Below, in pieces: positions 35,990-44,965 of a DNA stretch of 64,000 bases. The position numbers and the translations under genes are program-made. Within the stretch, counting starts at the first letter, position 1, and each line of letters starts with the position of its first letter. This DNA is from Ceratotherium simum simum (taxonomy: Eukaryota > Chordata > Mammalia > Perissodactyla > Rhinocerotidae). The DNA is taken from contig NW_004454216.1 of NCBI RefSeq assembly GCF_000283155.1, forward strand, positions 6,285,439 through 6,349,438. Direction: 5' to 3'. The notes under the pieces are model-generated. The model was not told the DNA's origin. It saw only the letters and a program-made list of their open reading frames with translations, and made no database searches.

Positions 35990-36846
35990 AGTCTCTTTAG
36001 CATTTTTGGTAAGGCCAGTTTGGTGGTGATGAACTCCTTTAGTTTTTGCTTGTCTGGAAAACTCTTTATCTCTCCTGCTATTATGAATGCTATCCTTGCT
36101 AGGTAGAGTATTATTGGCTGTAGGTGTTTTCCTTTCAGCACTTTGAACATATCATGCTACTCCCTTCTAGCCTGTAATGTTTCAGCTGAGAAGTCAGCTG
36201 ACAACTTTATGGAGTTTTCTTTGTATGTAACATGTTCCTTTTCTCTTGCATATTTTAGAATTCTCTTTTTCTCTTTAATTCTTGACATTTTAATTATGAT
36301 GTGTCTTGATGTGGGCCTCTTTAGGTTCATCTTGTTTGGTACTCTCTGTGGTTCCTATACCTGTATGTCTGTTTCCTTCCCTAGGTTAGGGAAGGTTTCA
36401 GCTATTATTTCTTCACTTAAGTTCTCTGCCCCTTTGTCTCTCTTCTCATTCTGGGACACCTATAATATGGATGATAGTGCACTTGATGTTGTCCCAGAGG
36501 TCCCTTAGACTGTCCTCGTTGTTTTAAATTCTTTTTTCAGTTCAGCTTGGGTGATTTCCTTTACTCTTTTATCCAGATCACTGCTCCGTTCTTCTGTGTC
36601 ATCTTCTCTGCTGATTTCCTCTAGTGAATTTTTCATTTCCATTATTGTATTCTTCAGTTCTAATTGGTTCTTTTTTATATTTTCCAATTCTTTGTTGAAG
36701 TTCTCACTGTGTTCATTTATTCTTCTCCCCAGATTAGTGAACATCCTTATAACTATTAGTTTGTACTCTTTATCAGGTAGATTGTTTATCTCTGTTTCAT
36801 TTAGTTCTTTTTCTGAGGATTTGTCCTGTTCCCTTATTTGGAACAT
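35990..36846 (-). pseudogene. L1 ORF1 pseudogene
   Basis: A 113-codon open piece (36,505-36,846) starts MFQIREQDKSSEKELNETE and contains INNLPDKEYKLIVIRMFTNL followed by the E/K/N-rich heptad region (SENFNKELENIKKNQLELKN), the coiled coil of ORF1. After the frame breaks, the complement still shows the ORF1 RNA-binding and C-terminal text: 'agctgagaagtcagctgac' encodes the SADFSAE block and 'gatgaactcctttagtttttgcttgtctgg' the PDKQKLKEFI block near 36,030-36,060. ORF1p is the trimeric RNA chaperone of L1; this copy is broken. Confidence 0.9.
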
Positions 36847-38011
36847 ATTCCTTTGTCACTTGATTTGGCCTTCTTCTCTGTGTTTATATCTATGTATTAG
36901 GTAGATCAGCTGCATCTTCCAATCTTGGAAATGTAGCCTTATGTCAGAGATGCCCTATGGGACCCAGCAACATGCTCCCTTCTTGTCATCCATGCCAAAT
37001 TCTCCAGGAGTGTCCCCTGTGTGGGTTGTGTGTGCCCCTTCTGTTGGGGCAGGATTGCTATTGCTGTGGGTACGAGTAGGCTAGGCTGGTCCCTGGGCCA
37101 GCTGGTTGTAAGGCTAAGCCACGTGTGGCTGCTATGGTCACTTTATTGGGCAGTATAAACCCCAGCATGGTTGGCTGTGAGATCTAATAGCACACCCAAC
37201 TACTACTGTTTTGCTGTTAAGCAAGTCAGGCCCCCATTGTAGGTGGTTGCTAGGCTCAGGGGCTCACAATTGCTACAGGCCTCTACTGGGGCTTCCTGTG
37301 GTGCACAGCTGTTATCAGCTGTCTTTTGGGTGGGGTAGGCCTCTGGCCAGATCTGGCTATGTTGCTCTGCAGTACACAGCTGCCTCAGGAGCACAGATGA
37401 GTGGAGCCAGCCCCAGGCAAGGCAGTGCACAATCCTTTCAGGTTTTGGAAGTTGGGGCAGATTCCCTGTGTGGCTGTTTGTGACGGATGGCCGGTAGCAT
37501 AAATCTGCTGTGGGCCCACACGCCCCATTGATGCAGACCCACTCACTCTGCTGGTCAGGTCCCACAAGCCCTGCTGACACAGGCCCACAAGTTCTCCACA
37601 GGCTTGCTGGTTGGTGGGGCCAGGCCTTGGGACAGGCTGCCCGCTTCTTGGCTGTACTCAATTGCCTCAGGTGCTGTAGTGGAGGGGGCAGGCATTTGCA
37701 CTAACAGGCTAGAGGAAGGAATCCAATGACACCTGCCAGTGTCTGTGTCAGCACGACCGAACTAGGTCACAATAATGGCTCCCACCAGTGTCTCAGTCCC
37801 TGGGGTGTGTGTGCTCAGATGCCTCCTGCCTCTCTGAGATGCACTCCGAACTTAGTAAGTGACTCTCTTTTACCGATGGACTACGCACTTTTCTATCTGG
37901 TGTTGTCGTGCTGGTTTCTGGATCAGGTGAATCTGTGTGTGGGCCCTTTAAAAGTAGGTTTTTCTTTCTCTGAGGTTCTATAGTTTTCCTGGGCATATTC
38001 CCCATTGGTTT
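36847..38011 (-). promoter_or_regulatory. L1 5' UTR (proximal part)
   Basis: GC-richer and repeat-like sequence upstream (minus strand) of ORF1, where an L1 carries its internal Pol II promoter. The remaining distal part lies at 39,015-39,375 beyond an inserted L1. Its composition gives long frames on both strands (152 codons at 37,203-37,661 minus, 90 plus, 94 minus). None resembles a known protein, so they are treated as non-coding. Confidence 0.75.
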
Positions 38012-39014
38012 TCTTTCTTTCTTTTTTTTATTTGTGATATTCTTTTTTATTTTTTTATTTTTATTTACTTCTTTCAATTATTTTATTGAGGTCATATTGG
38101 TTTAAAACATTGTGTAATTTCAAGTGTATGTTGTTATTTATCAGTTTCTGTGTGGACTGCATTGTCCTCACCACCAATAGTCTAATTTTTATCCATTACC
38201 ATACATATGTGCCCCTTTACCCCTTTCACTCACTCTCTCCCTTCCCTCTCACCCTCCCCCTCTGGTAACCATTAATCTTTTCTCTTTATCCATGTATTTG
38301 TTTACCTTCCACATAGGAGTGAAATCATGTGTTATTTGTCTTTCTATCTGGCTTATTTTGCTTAATGTAATACCCTCAAGGTCCATCCATATTGTTGCAA
38401 ATGTGACAATTTTGTCTTTTTTTATGGCTGAGTAGTATTCCATTGTGTATATATACCATATCTTCTTTATCCATTCATCAGTTGATGGGCACTTGGGTTG
38501 CTTCCATGTCTTGGCTATTAGAATAATGCTGCAGTGAACATAGGGGTGCATAAATCTCTTTGAATTGTTGATTTCATGTTCTTTGGATAAATACCCAGTA
38601 GTGGGATACCTGGATCAAATGGTATTTCTATTATTAATTTTTTGAGATATCTCCATACTGTTTTCTATAGTGGCTACACCAGTTTGCATTCCCACCAGCA
38701 GTGTTAGTGTTCCTTTTATTCCACATCCTCTCCAACATTTGTTATTTTTGCCTTGGTAATTATAGTCGTTCTGACAGATGTAAGGTGATAACTCATTGTA
38801 GTTTTAATTTGGATTTCCCTAATAATTAGTGATGTTGAACATCTTTTCATGTGCCTGTTAGCCATCTGTATATCTTCTTTAGAAAAATGTCTGTTCATAT
38901 CTTCTGCCCATTTTTTGATCAGGTTGTTTGTTTTTTTGTTGTTGACTTGTATGAGTTCTTTATATATTTTGGATATTAACCCCTTGTTGGATATATGATT
39001 TGCAAATATTTTCT
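38012..39014 (-). mobile_element. Younger truncated L1 inserted into an L1 5' UTR, antisense
   Basis: It begins with a poly(T)-rich stretch, 'cttctttcaattattttattgaggtcatattggttt' (3' UTR), 'cttcatccattcatcagttgatgggcacttgggttgcttcc'-type text, and ORF2 C-terminal pieces. The minus frame 38,716-39,045 contains [20 protein letters not shown] and [16 protein letters not shown]. It ends inside ORF2 at 'gcaaatattttctccc'. Flanked by CCCCATTGGTTT (38,000-38,011) and CCCTATTGGTTT (39,015-39,026), one mismatch, so it inserted later than the host L1. Confidence 0.9.
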
Positions 39015-39420
39015 CCCTATTGGTTTTTAAAGCCATCAAAGCCACATATTCTGGGATCTCATCTCTGTTGTGCTGAATCTAAGGGCTGGGATGCCTAACG
39101 TGGAGCTCAGATCCTCAACTTGTCTGGGAAAATCTCTGTACCTTTGAGATCGCTCCCAGCTGTGAAGCGTGCTGCTAGGGTGTGGCTTTTTCCTCAGTGG
39201 GGCTGTATTTCTGTCTCTTCCACTCCTGTCAGTGTTGTCCCTTGTTGTGGAGGGTTTTTTACTCCAATTTCCAGATCTCTCTCAGAGGAAATTGTTCCAT
39301 AGGTAGTTGTAGATTTGTTGTGTCCATGGGAGGAGGCAAATTCAGGACCCTCCTATGCTGCCATCTTCCAAAATCTTATTCTTCTGATTATACTATCCAT
39401 ACTAGTAAATCTAATGGATA

Positions 39421-39600
39421 CTTTTTTGAAAAATTAAGATATAATTCGCATACCATAAAATTTCACCCATTTAAGGTGTACAATTTGTTGGCTTTTAGTG
39501 TTTTCAGTAGGTTGTGCAAACATCACTGTCATCTAGTTCTAGATTTCATCACCAAAAGATTCTATACTGTGGTCCTAGCATCATTCTTGGAGATCTAGCC
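39421..39600 (-). mobile_element. Old L1 3' UTR fragment, antisense
   Basis: 'attaagatataattcgcataccataaaatttcacccatttaaggtgtacaatt', 'gttgtgcaaacatcactgtcatctagttctag' and 'atttcatcaccaaaag' are a textbook antisense L1M-type 3' UTR. Confidence 0.88.
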
Positions 39601-39639
39601 TGTAATATTCCAGTGATTTTATAACTACCTGCTCCTCTA

Positions 39640-40075
39640 TCTACATAATAATCTATCAAGAATATGTTGATACTGGAGATTTCTCTTTTGTCTTTTTCAA
39701 ACCAACTCTCCCTAGTTGCTTTAACTGCCCCCACTTTTTCAAGACTTCTCACCATTTGCATATTTTTCTCTATAGGGATTTTTTTTTCTGAGGAAGAGTT
39801 GCCCTGAGCTAACATCTGTTGCCAATCTTCCTCTATTTTGTGTGTGGGTTGCCACCACAGCATGACTGCTGACAAGTGGTGTAGGTCCATATCTGGGAAC
39901 CAAACCCTGGGCTGCTGAAATGGAGCATGCTGAACTTAACCACTAGGCCATGGGCCGGCCCCCTCTATAGGCTTTTTGATAAGACAATGTCTTTATCAAA
40001 ATAGAGTATCCAGAGTAAGATACAGGCTGTGGTCTGACCAGTGCACATGGGATAATTGCTATCTTTTAAAATTTA
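39640..40075 (-). mobile_element. CR1/L3-clade LINE relic, antisense, split by an ERE
   Basis: Right part: 'agagtatccagagtaagatacaggctgtggtctgaccagtgcacatgggataattgctatc'. This follows the antisense CR1/L3 'acacaatactccaggtgtggtctgaccagggcagagtacagtgggactat' block. The left part ('aaaccaactctccctagttgctttaactg') fits the 'catccccagttccttcaa' region further 3' in the element. The ERE between the halves is a later insertion. Confidence 0.55.
39777..39962 (-). mobile_element. ERE SINE, antisense (one-unit tail)
   Basis: On the minus strand: GGGGCCGGCCCATGGCCTAG head, 'tggttaagttcagcatgctccatttcagcagcccagggtttggttccc', and a single 'gattggcaacagatgttagctcagggcaactcttcctcag' unit. Flanked by CTCTATAGG (39,768-39,776 and 39,963-39,971). 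Confidence 0.93.
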
Positions 40076-40222
40076 TTATTGTAGTTGGTATTATTGATCA
40101 TAAGGCCTTTATTGATACATAGAAATTCTAAAATCTGTCAACATTCCCAATACTTTCACAACATCTGTAGTTTCCTGCCTCTAATGAGCAATAATAATTT
40201 TTTTAAAAAATATTGTAGCTAG

Positions 40223-40450
40223 GGGCCGGCTGGGTGGTGTAGTGGTTAAGTTCACGTGCTCTGTTCTGACAGCCTGGGGTTCGCAGTTTTGGATCCTGGG
40301 CACAGACCAACACACCGCTTATTAAGGCATGCTGTGGTGGCATCCCATATAAAGTAGAGAAAGGTGGGCACAAATGTTAGCCCAGGACCAATCTTCCTCG
40401 GTAAAAAGAGGAGAATTGTCATCAGATGTTATCTCAGGGCTAATCTTCCT

Positions 40451-40487
<37 letters not shown>
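40223..40487 (+). mobile_element. ERE SINE, sense, with (CA)18 tail
   Basis: GGGGCCGGCTGGGTGGTGTA head (first G at 40,222), 'gcatgctgtggtggcatcccatataaagtagag', two tail units ('caaatgttagcccaggaccaatcttcctcgg' and 'cagatgttatctcagggctaatcttcctct'). The A-rich tail has been replaced by a CA microsatellite. TSD: AAAATATTGTAGCTAG (40,207-40,222) and AAAATGTTGTAGCTAG (40,488-40,503), one mismatch in 16. Confidence 0.95.

Positions 40488-40488
<1 letters not shown>
40453..40488. repeat. (CA)18 microsatellite
   Basis: Eighteen uninterrupted CA units in the tail of the ERE. Perfect repeats of this length are usually length-variable between individuals. Confidence 0.95.
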
Positions 40489-40493
<5 letters not shown>

Positions 40494-40503
40494 TTGTAGC
40501 TAG

Positions 40504-41130
40504 GAGAGGGCAAAGGAAAGGTGAATGTGGGGAACTGGGACAAATGACTAACACAAACTTAATGTACACCCAACATAACCATAAAATATCAGTTGATTCA
40601 CTGCAGTTGCACTTCTGAATTTGCTAGTATCCTAAAAAATAGATTAAGACTAAGATTGGGAATGTGTATATCTCTTGCAATGGGCCAGGCATTTGTGCGG
40701 TTTGTGATAGTACTAAATGAATAAATGTTATGGTCTATCATGCTGTGACATTATCTTCAATAAGTAAAATGAGCAAATAATTACATTCTGAAGGAGGAGG
40801 GTAAAACAATGCTTATATCCATTTCTGCTGAGAGTTTTTCCAAAGTTACTAAATAAAAGCAACATTTGTGAGTTAGGGTGGAGCTTAGGAAATAAAAGTC
40901 TTTGCACTGAAATTTTTTCTTTAAATGTTAGACTACTCCCAGTGGATAGTTTAATGATTCTAAATGGAAACTGTGGAAAAGCAGGTCTAACAGTAACCAG
41001 ATGTCTTGGGATTTACAATGGTATGCTAAAAGTAGCAGCCTATATAAAGCTTTTGAAAACTTGCAACACTTGCCATTTCTTATTTTCTTTTATGAACTAT
41101 TTCAGAAAAATAATAAGGTACAGAATTAAT
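40504..41130. other. Unique DNA, no gene seen
   Basis: A short 'gggccaggcatttgtgcgg' near 40,682 hints at a MIR or L2 scrap. The 131-codon frame starting at 40,942 runs into the truncated ERE and has no recognisable domain. Confidence 0.45.
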
Positions 41131-41148
41131 ATAAATACCAAATACCCA

Positions 41149-41245
41149 ATAGATGTTAGCTCAGAGCCGGTCTTCCTCAGCAAAAAGAGGAGGATTAGCA
41201 TGGATGTTAGCTCGGGGCTGATCTTCCTCACAAAAAAAAAAATAA
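41149..41245 (+). mobile_element. 5'-truncated ERE SINE with 18-bp TSD
   Basis: Only the two tail units are present ('agatgttagctcagagccggtcttcctcagcaaaaagagg' and 'ggatgttagctcggggctgatcttcctcac'), plus an A-rich tail. No tRNA head exists. It is nevertheless a discrete insertion: ATAAATACCAAATACCCA is perfectly duplicated at 41,131-41,148 and 41,246-41,263. The element was therefore truncated at insertion, not by a later deletion. Confidence 0.94.
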
Positions 41246-41263
41246 ATAAATACCAAATACCCA

Positions 41264-42224
41264 TCACGCCTTTGAAAAATGTTAGCATTTACTATATTTG
41301 CTTAAGAAAATTTTTGCAGAAATTAATCAACAATTAAATAGTTGAAGTTTCCTCCTGTCTACATTTCCCTATGTTTTTTCCTGGAGGTAAACATTCTCTC
41401 GATGTTAACGTATGTGCTTTCACTCTATATTTTTACTATTTTTATATTTTTATTTTGTGTGTGTTTGTGTGTATGTGTGTACGTGTTCATGAACATTTGG
41501 TATAGTTTTGCATATTTTATATGCAAATACATATGTATTTGTACATATGATATGTTTAAAAACTTTACTCATATCTCACCATAATGCCATGGTTTCCAAT
41601 CTAGGTATCAAGGTGCTCCCAGAGTGCCACAGTGAGCCCACATATGTGCTGTAGGATATTTTAAATAAGTTTCGAGAGAAACATGACAATATTCAACATC
41701 TGTCAGATACCAGGTCAGCCACTAGCTCGAGGTAGTTCACAGTTTCAACATTTGATTTCAATACATTCTTCTTGGTGGTGTCATGTCTTTGAGAAGCGGG
41801 ATTTTTGGCAGTTGCTGTCATAGAAAGTAGGTGCTGTGTGAAAATCAGTACAGAACAGGAAGTAAGGGTATCCAATCTGATTTTAAGGTTTGACAATTGG
41901 TGCAGTGCTCAACAGGCACACACATCCCAATAATAAGTAATTTAAGGATGGTTGTATAAGAATAAAATTTAAATCATATTTTCCTTTCAATATATGTTTG
42001 TTATTTTTTTATGTGACCACTAAGTTTCTGGGACATAAATACTTATTGAGTTGTTTAGAACTAAACTACTCAATAAATGGATCTGTTAGGTATTTTTTAA
42101 GTCTAAGTTTGCTGTGAAAACATTACTAAGACACTAAGGGCTCTGTAAAACAAAATAATAATAATGAGACACTGAGGCCTCTTTTGAACTGACTAATTTG
42201 GGGTCATTCTGCAACATATTTTTG
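41264..42224. other. Mostly unique DNA
   Basis: TG/TA-rich patch near 41,455-41,560. No recognised gene or dispersed repeat. Confidence 0.5.
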
Positions 42225-42409
42225 TTTCCCGACATTATGTTCATTCAAAATTATCTATATTGGTACATATAGACCAAGGCATTTTAGCATCTGTCTACAG
42301 TGCTGTGTATTATTCTATTGTGTGACTGAGCCGCAATGTATCCATTTCCTACTGATGCACATTTAAATGTTTCTTCTCTTCCCTTTCCCTTCACTCCCCT
42401 TACCTTCAC

Positions 42410-42646
42410 TGTTCTTTTCTTTATCATCCTCCTTCCTTCCTTCCTCTCTCCCTCCTTTCCTCCCTCTGTCTCTCCCTCATTCCCTCCCTCCCTCCTTCCT
42501 TTTTTTCCCCTTCCTTCCTTCCTTCCTTCCTTCCTTCCTTTTCTTCCCTCCCTCCCTCCCTTTCTTTCTTTCTTTATCTTTCTTTCTTTCTCTCTTTCTC
42601 TCTCTCTTTCTTTTTTACTTTCTCTCTCTCTCTCTCTTTCTTTTTT
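42410..42646. repeat. Polypyrimidine tract: (TTCC)n, (CCCT)n, (CTTT)n, (CT)n
   Basis: About 235 bp almost without purines on the plus strand, made of successive tetranucleotide and dinucleotide runs. It sits inside the L1 exactly where other copies have 'tttccaa/ttggctatt...' text, so it expanded from a seed in the L1. Open frames of 106 and 102 codons through it (Ser/Leu/Phe/Pro) are artefacts. Confidence 0.93.
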
Positions 42647-43754
42647 GTTTTACTAATTACAGTGTGTTGCAGTGAACATCTTTGTAAGTATCTCCTTGTG
42701 TACATGTGAGAGAATTTCTGTATTTGAATTGCTGGGTTCAGGAGTACAGATTTTTAACTTTACAAGGTAATGGAAAATTGCTCTCCAAATATATTGGAGT
42801 TCCCCTTTCTCCATACCTTCTACAATTCTAGATGTTGACAGACTTTTAAATTTTTGATAAAAAGATAGGAGTAAAAATGTATCTACTTGCTACTTTAATT
42901 TTATTTCTTTAAATAAAGTTGAGCTTCTCTTTACATTCTTATTGGCCAATCAGGTTTTATTTTCTCTGATTTTTTCATTTATATTCTCTCACCAATTTTT
43001 AAAATTATAATGCTTATATTTTTCTTATTGATTTGTTGTAGCTTGTTATATATTCTGAATAGAAAGGCTTCACTGATTATGTATGTTGCAAATATCTTTT
43101 CTTAGTCTATTGCATGTCTTTTATCCATGTTTATAGTGTTTGGGGTTTTTTGTTTGGTTTTTTTGCTTATATTGAGAGAATGATGGTTTTTCTAATTTAA
43201 TCTCTGAATATGGTGTGTTTCACGTAATGTATTTTCTGATGTTGAATGATTCTTACATTCCTGGTATAAATTCTCTATAACTATTACATATTTATGTATA
43301 CACGTACACATATGCACATGCACATTGCTTTATTTGATTCACTCATATTATTTATAATTTTTTCATCTAAGTTCTTAAATGAGGTTGGCATATACTTTTC
43401 CTTTCTCATGCTCTCTATTTTTAGTATCAATTTCACTATCAATTATTGATCATAAAGTTATTCAGTTTTTCTATTTCTTGTTGTATTGATTTTGGTATGT
43501 TACACTTTTCTAGGAAATTGCCCATTTCATTTGAATTTGTAAATTGATTGCTATTTAGTTTTTGAATATATTCTCTTGTGATATTTTTAACATTTTCTCT
43601 ATCATTAGAGATACATTCTTCATTCCTCAAGTTTCTAATTAGTGCCTCTTTTTCTTGCTTAAATTTAATGATTAATAATATTTTGATTAGTATAGGTTTT
43701 ATTACTTTGTTGAATTTTGGCAATTTCATATGATTTACCTAATATTTTCTTTTT

Positions 43755-44001
43755 CTTTTTTTTTTTTTTTTGGTGAGGAAGATTGGCCCTGAGCTAACAT
43801 CTGTTGCCAATCTTCCTCTTTTTGTTTGAGGAAGATTGTCACTGAGCTAACATCTGTACCAATCTTTCTCCACTTTATATATGGGGCACCACTGCAGCAT
43901 GGCTTGATGAGTGGTGTGTAGATCTGTGCCTGGGATCCTGCAAATCCCAGGTGGCCGAAGTGGAGTGCACAAACTTAACCACTATGCCACCAGGCCAGCC
44001 C
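43755..44001 (-). mobile_element. ERE SINE inside L1, antisense
   Basis: On the minus strand: GGGGCTGGCCTGGTGGCATA head, 'gttaagtttgtgcactccacttcggccacctgggatttgcaggatcccagg' (B box shortened), two tail units and a poly(A). The L1 text 'tttt/gtcttttt' recurs at both sides (about 43,743-43,755 and 44,004-44,016), an imperfect duplication. Confidence 0.93.
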
Positions 44002-44667
44002 CCTTATTTGTCTTTTTAAAGAACCAGTTTTGGCTTTGTAAACAACTGGTTTTGGCTCTCTATTGTATATTCATTCTATGTCATTAATTTTTGTTCTAAT
44101 CTTTATTATTTATTTCCTTCTCCTTTATTTGGCTTTATTCTGCTATTATTTTTTAACTTACTAAGTTAAATCCTTAACTAATTAATTTTATAACTTTTTA
44201 ACATCTAGTGTTTGCATTTAGGGCCATAAATTTTCCACTAAGTACCTCTTTAGCTGCATCCCACAGATCTTGATATGTAGTGTCTTTATTATTGTTCAGG
44301 TTTAAATATTTAATATTTCCATTAAAATTTCTTATTTGAGTCATGGAGTATTTATAAATTTGTTTTTAGTTTCAAAATATATAGAGATTTTTAATCTGTC
44401 TTTTTGTCTTAATTTCTGATTTTATTGCATTGTGGTCAGATAACATGGTTTGTATGATTTGAATTCTTTGGTGTTTGTTGAGACTTTTATGGACCAATAA
44501 TTGTTGAATTTTATAAATACGACACATTAGTTTAGAAAGAACATGCTATCCTCCAGGGGAAATGTTTCTACACATCAGTTAGTTCAAAATTATTAATTAT
44601 ATTGTTTAAATCTTATGTATCTTTACTAAATTTTTTTCCTCACTTCTTGAAGTATCTTCTGCCTGAT

Positions 44668-44965
44668 GATTTGCTCCTTCACTTTGTTCAGAGTTCTGCT
44701 GGAATTTCACCTTCTTAGAAAGCCTTTCTGTCAACACTCCATCTAAAATGTCTGCCTCTCCATATCTTCACTCTCTTTTCCCTTATCCTGCTTTTTCCTT
44801 GAGGCATTTACTATACTGGACATTATGTTTTATATGTAGGTGTTCATTGTCTCCCTTACTAGAACATAAAGTCTCTGAAGATGTTTTATTCACTATTATG
44901 TCTTCAGGTCTAAAATAGTACTTGCCTAAAACATACATTTAATAGTTTGTTGAATGAATGAACAA
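44668..44965 (+). mobile_element. L2 LINE 3' end, sense
   Basis: 'tttcaccttcttagaaagcctttctgtcaac', 'tttcccttatcctgctttttccttgaggcatttac', 'ttcattgtctcccttactagaacataaagtctctgaagatg', 'ttcactattatgtcttcaggtctaaaatagtacttgcc' and the terminal 'aatagtttgttgaatgaatgaac' are sense L2 blocks. Confidence 0.85.

Larger units (their letters stand above)
31142..39375 (-). mobile_element. Near full-length L1 LINE, antisense, with two later insertions
   Basis: Left edge: poly(T) at 31,142-31,150, then the antisense 3' UTR ('gttgaagtaacagtggtttataacattatatg'). It then has antisense ORF2 (to about 35,510), an inter-ORF segment, ORF1 (about 35,990-36,846) and a GC-richer 5' UTR. It ends at 'ctcctatgctgccatcttcc' near 39,375, the complement of the 'ccaagatggc...' start common to mammalian L1s. 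Subtracting an ERE (31,910-32,140) and a later L1 (38,012-39,014) leaves about 7 kb, consistent with full length. Frames are broken throughout, so it is a dead copy. Confidence 0.9.
42225..44645 (-). mobile_element. Old L1 fragment, antisense, holding a pyrimidine tract and an ERE
   Basis: Left: 'tattattctattgtgtgactgagccgcaatgtatccatttcctactgatgcacatttaaatg' (antisense 3' region), resuming after the pyrimidine tract with 'gtgttgcagtgaacatctttgtaagtatctccttgtg' and 'gaattgctgggttcagg'. Middle: antisense ORF2; the minus frame 43,439-43,729 contains NSNEMGNFLEKCNIPKSIQQ, an ORF2-type segment. Right: 'ccataaattttccactaagtacctctttagctgcatcccacagatcttg' and 'gcattgtggtcagataacatgg'. Older than the 31-39 kb copy. 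Confidence 0.85.

Noticed and set aside
37203..37661. 152-codon minus-strand frame plus overlapping plus-strand frames of 90, 67 and 64 codons
   Set aside because: All lie in the GC-richer 5' UTR of the antisense L1. Frames are open on both strands and no known protein family is recognisable.
40682..40730. Possible MIR/L2 fragment around 'gggccaggcatttgtgcgg'
   Set aside because: Too short and isolated to support.
42336..42675. Serine/leucine/phenylalanine-rich frames of 106 and 102 codons resembling membrane proteins
   Set aside because: They translate the polypyrimidine microsatellite inside an L1.
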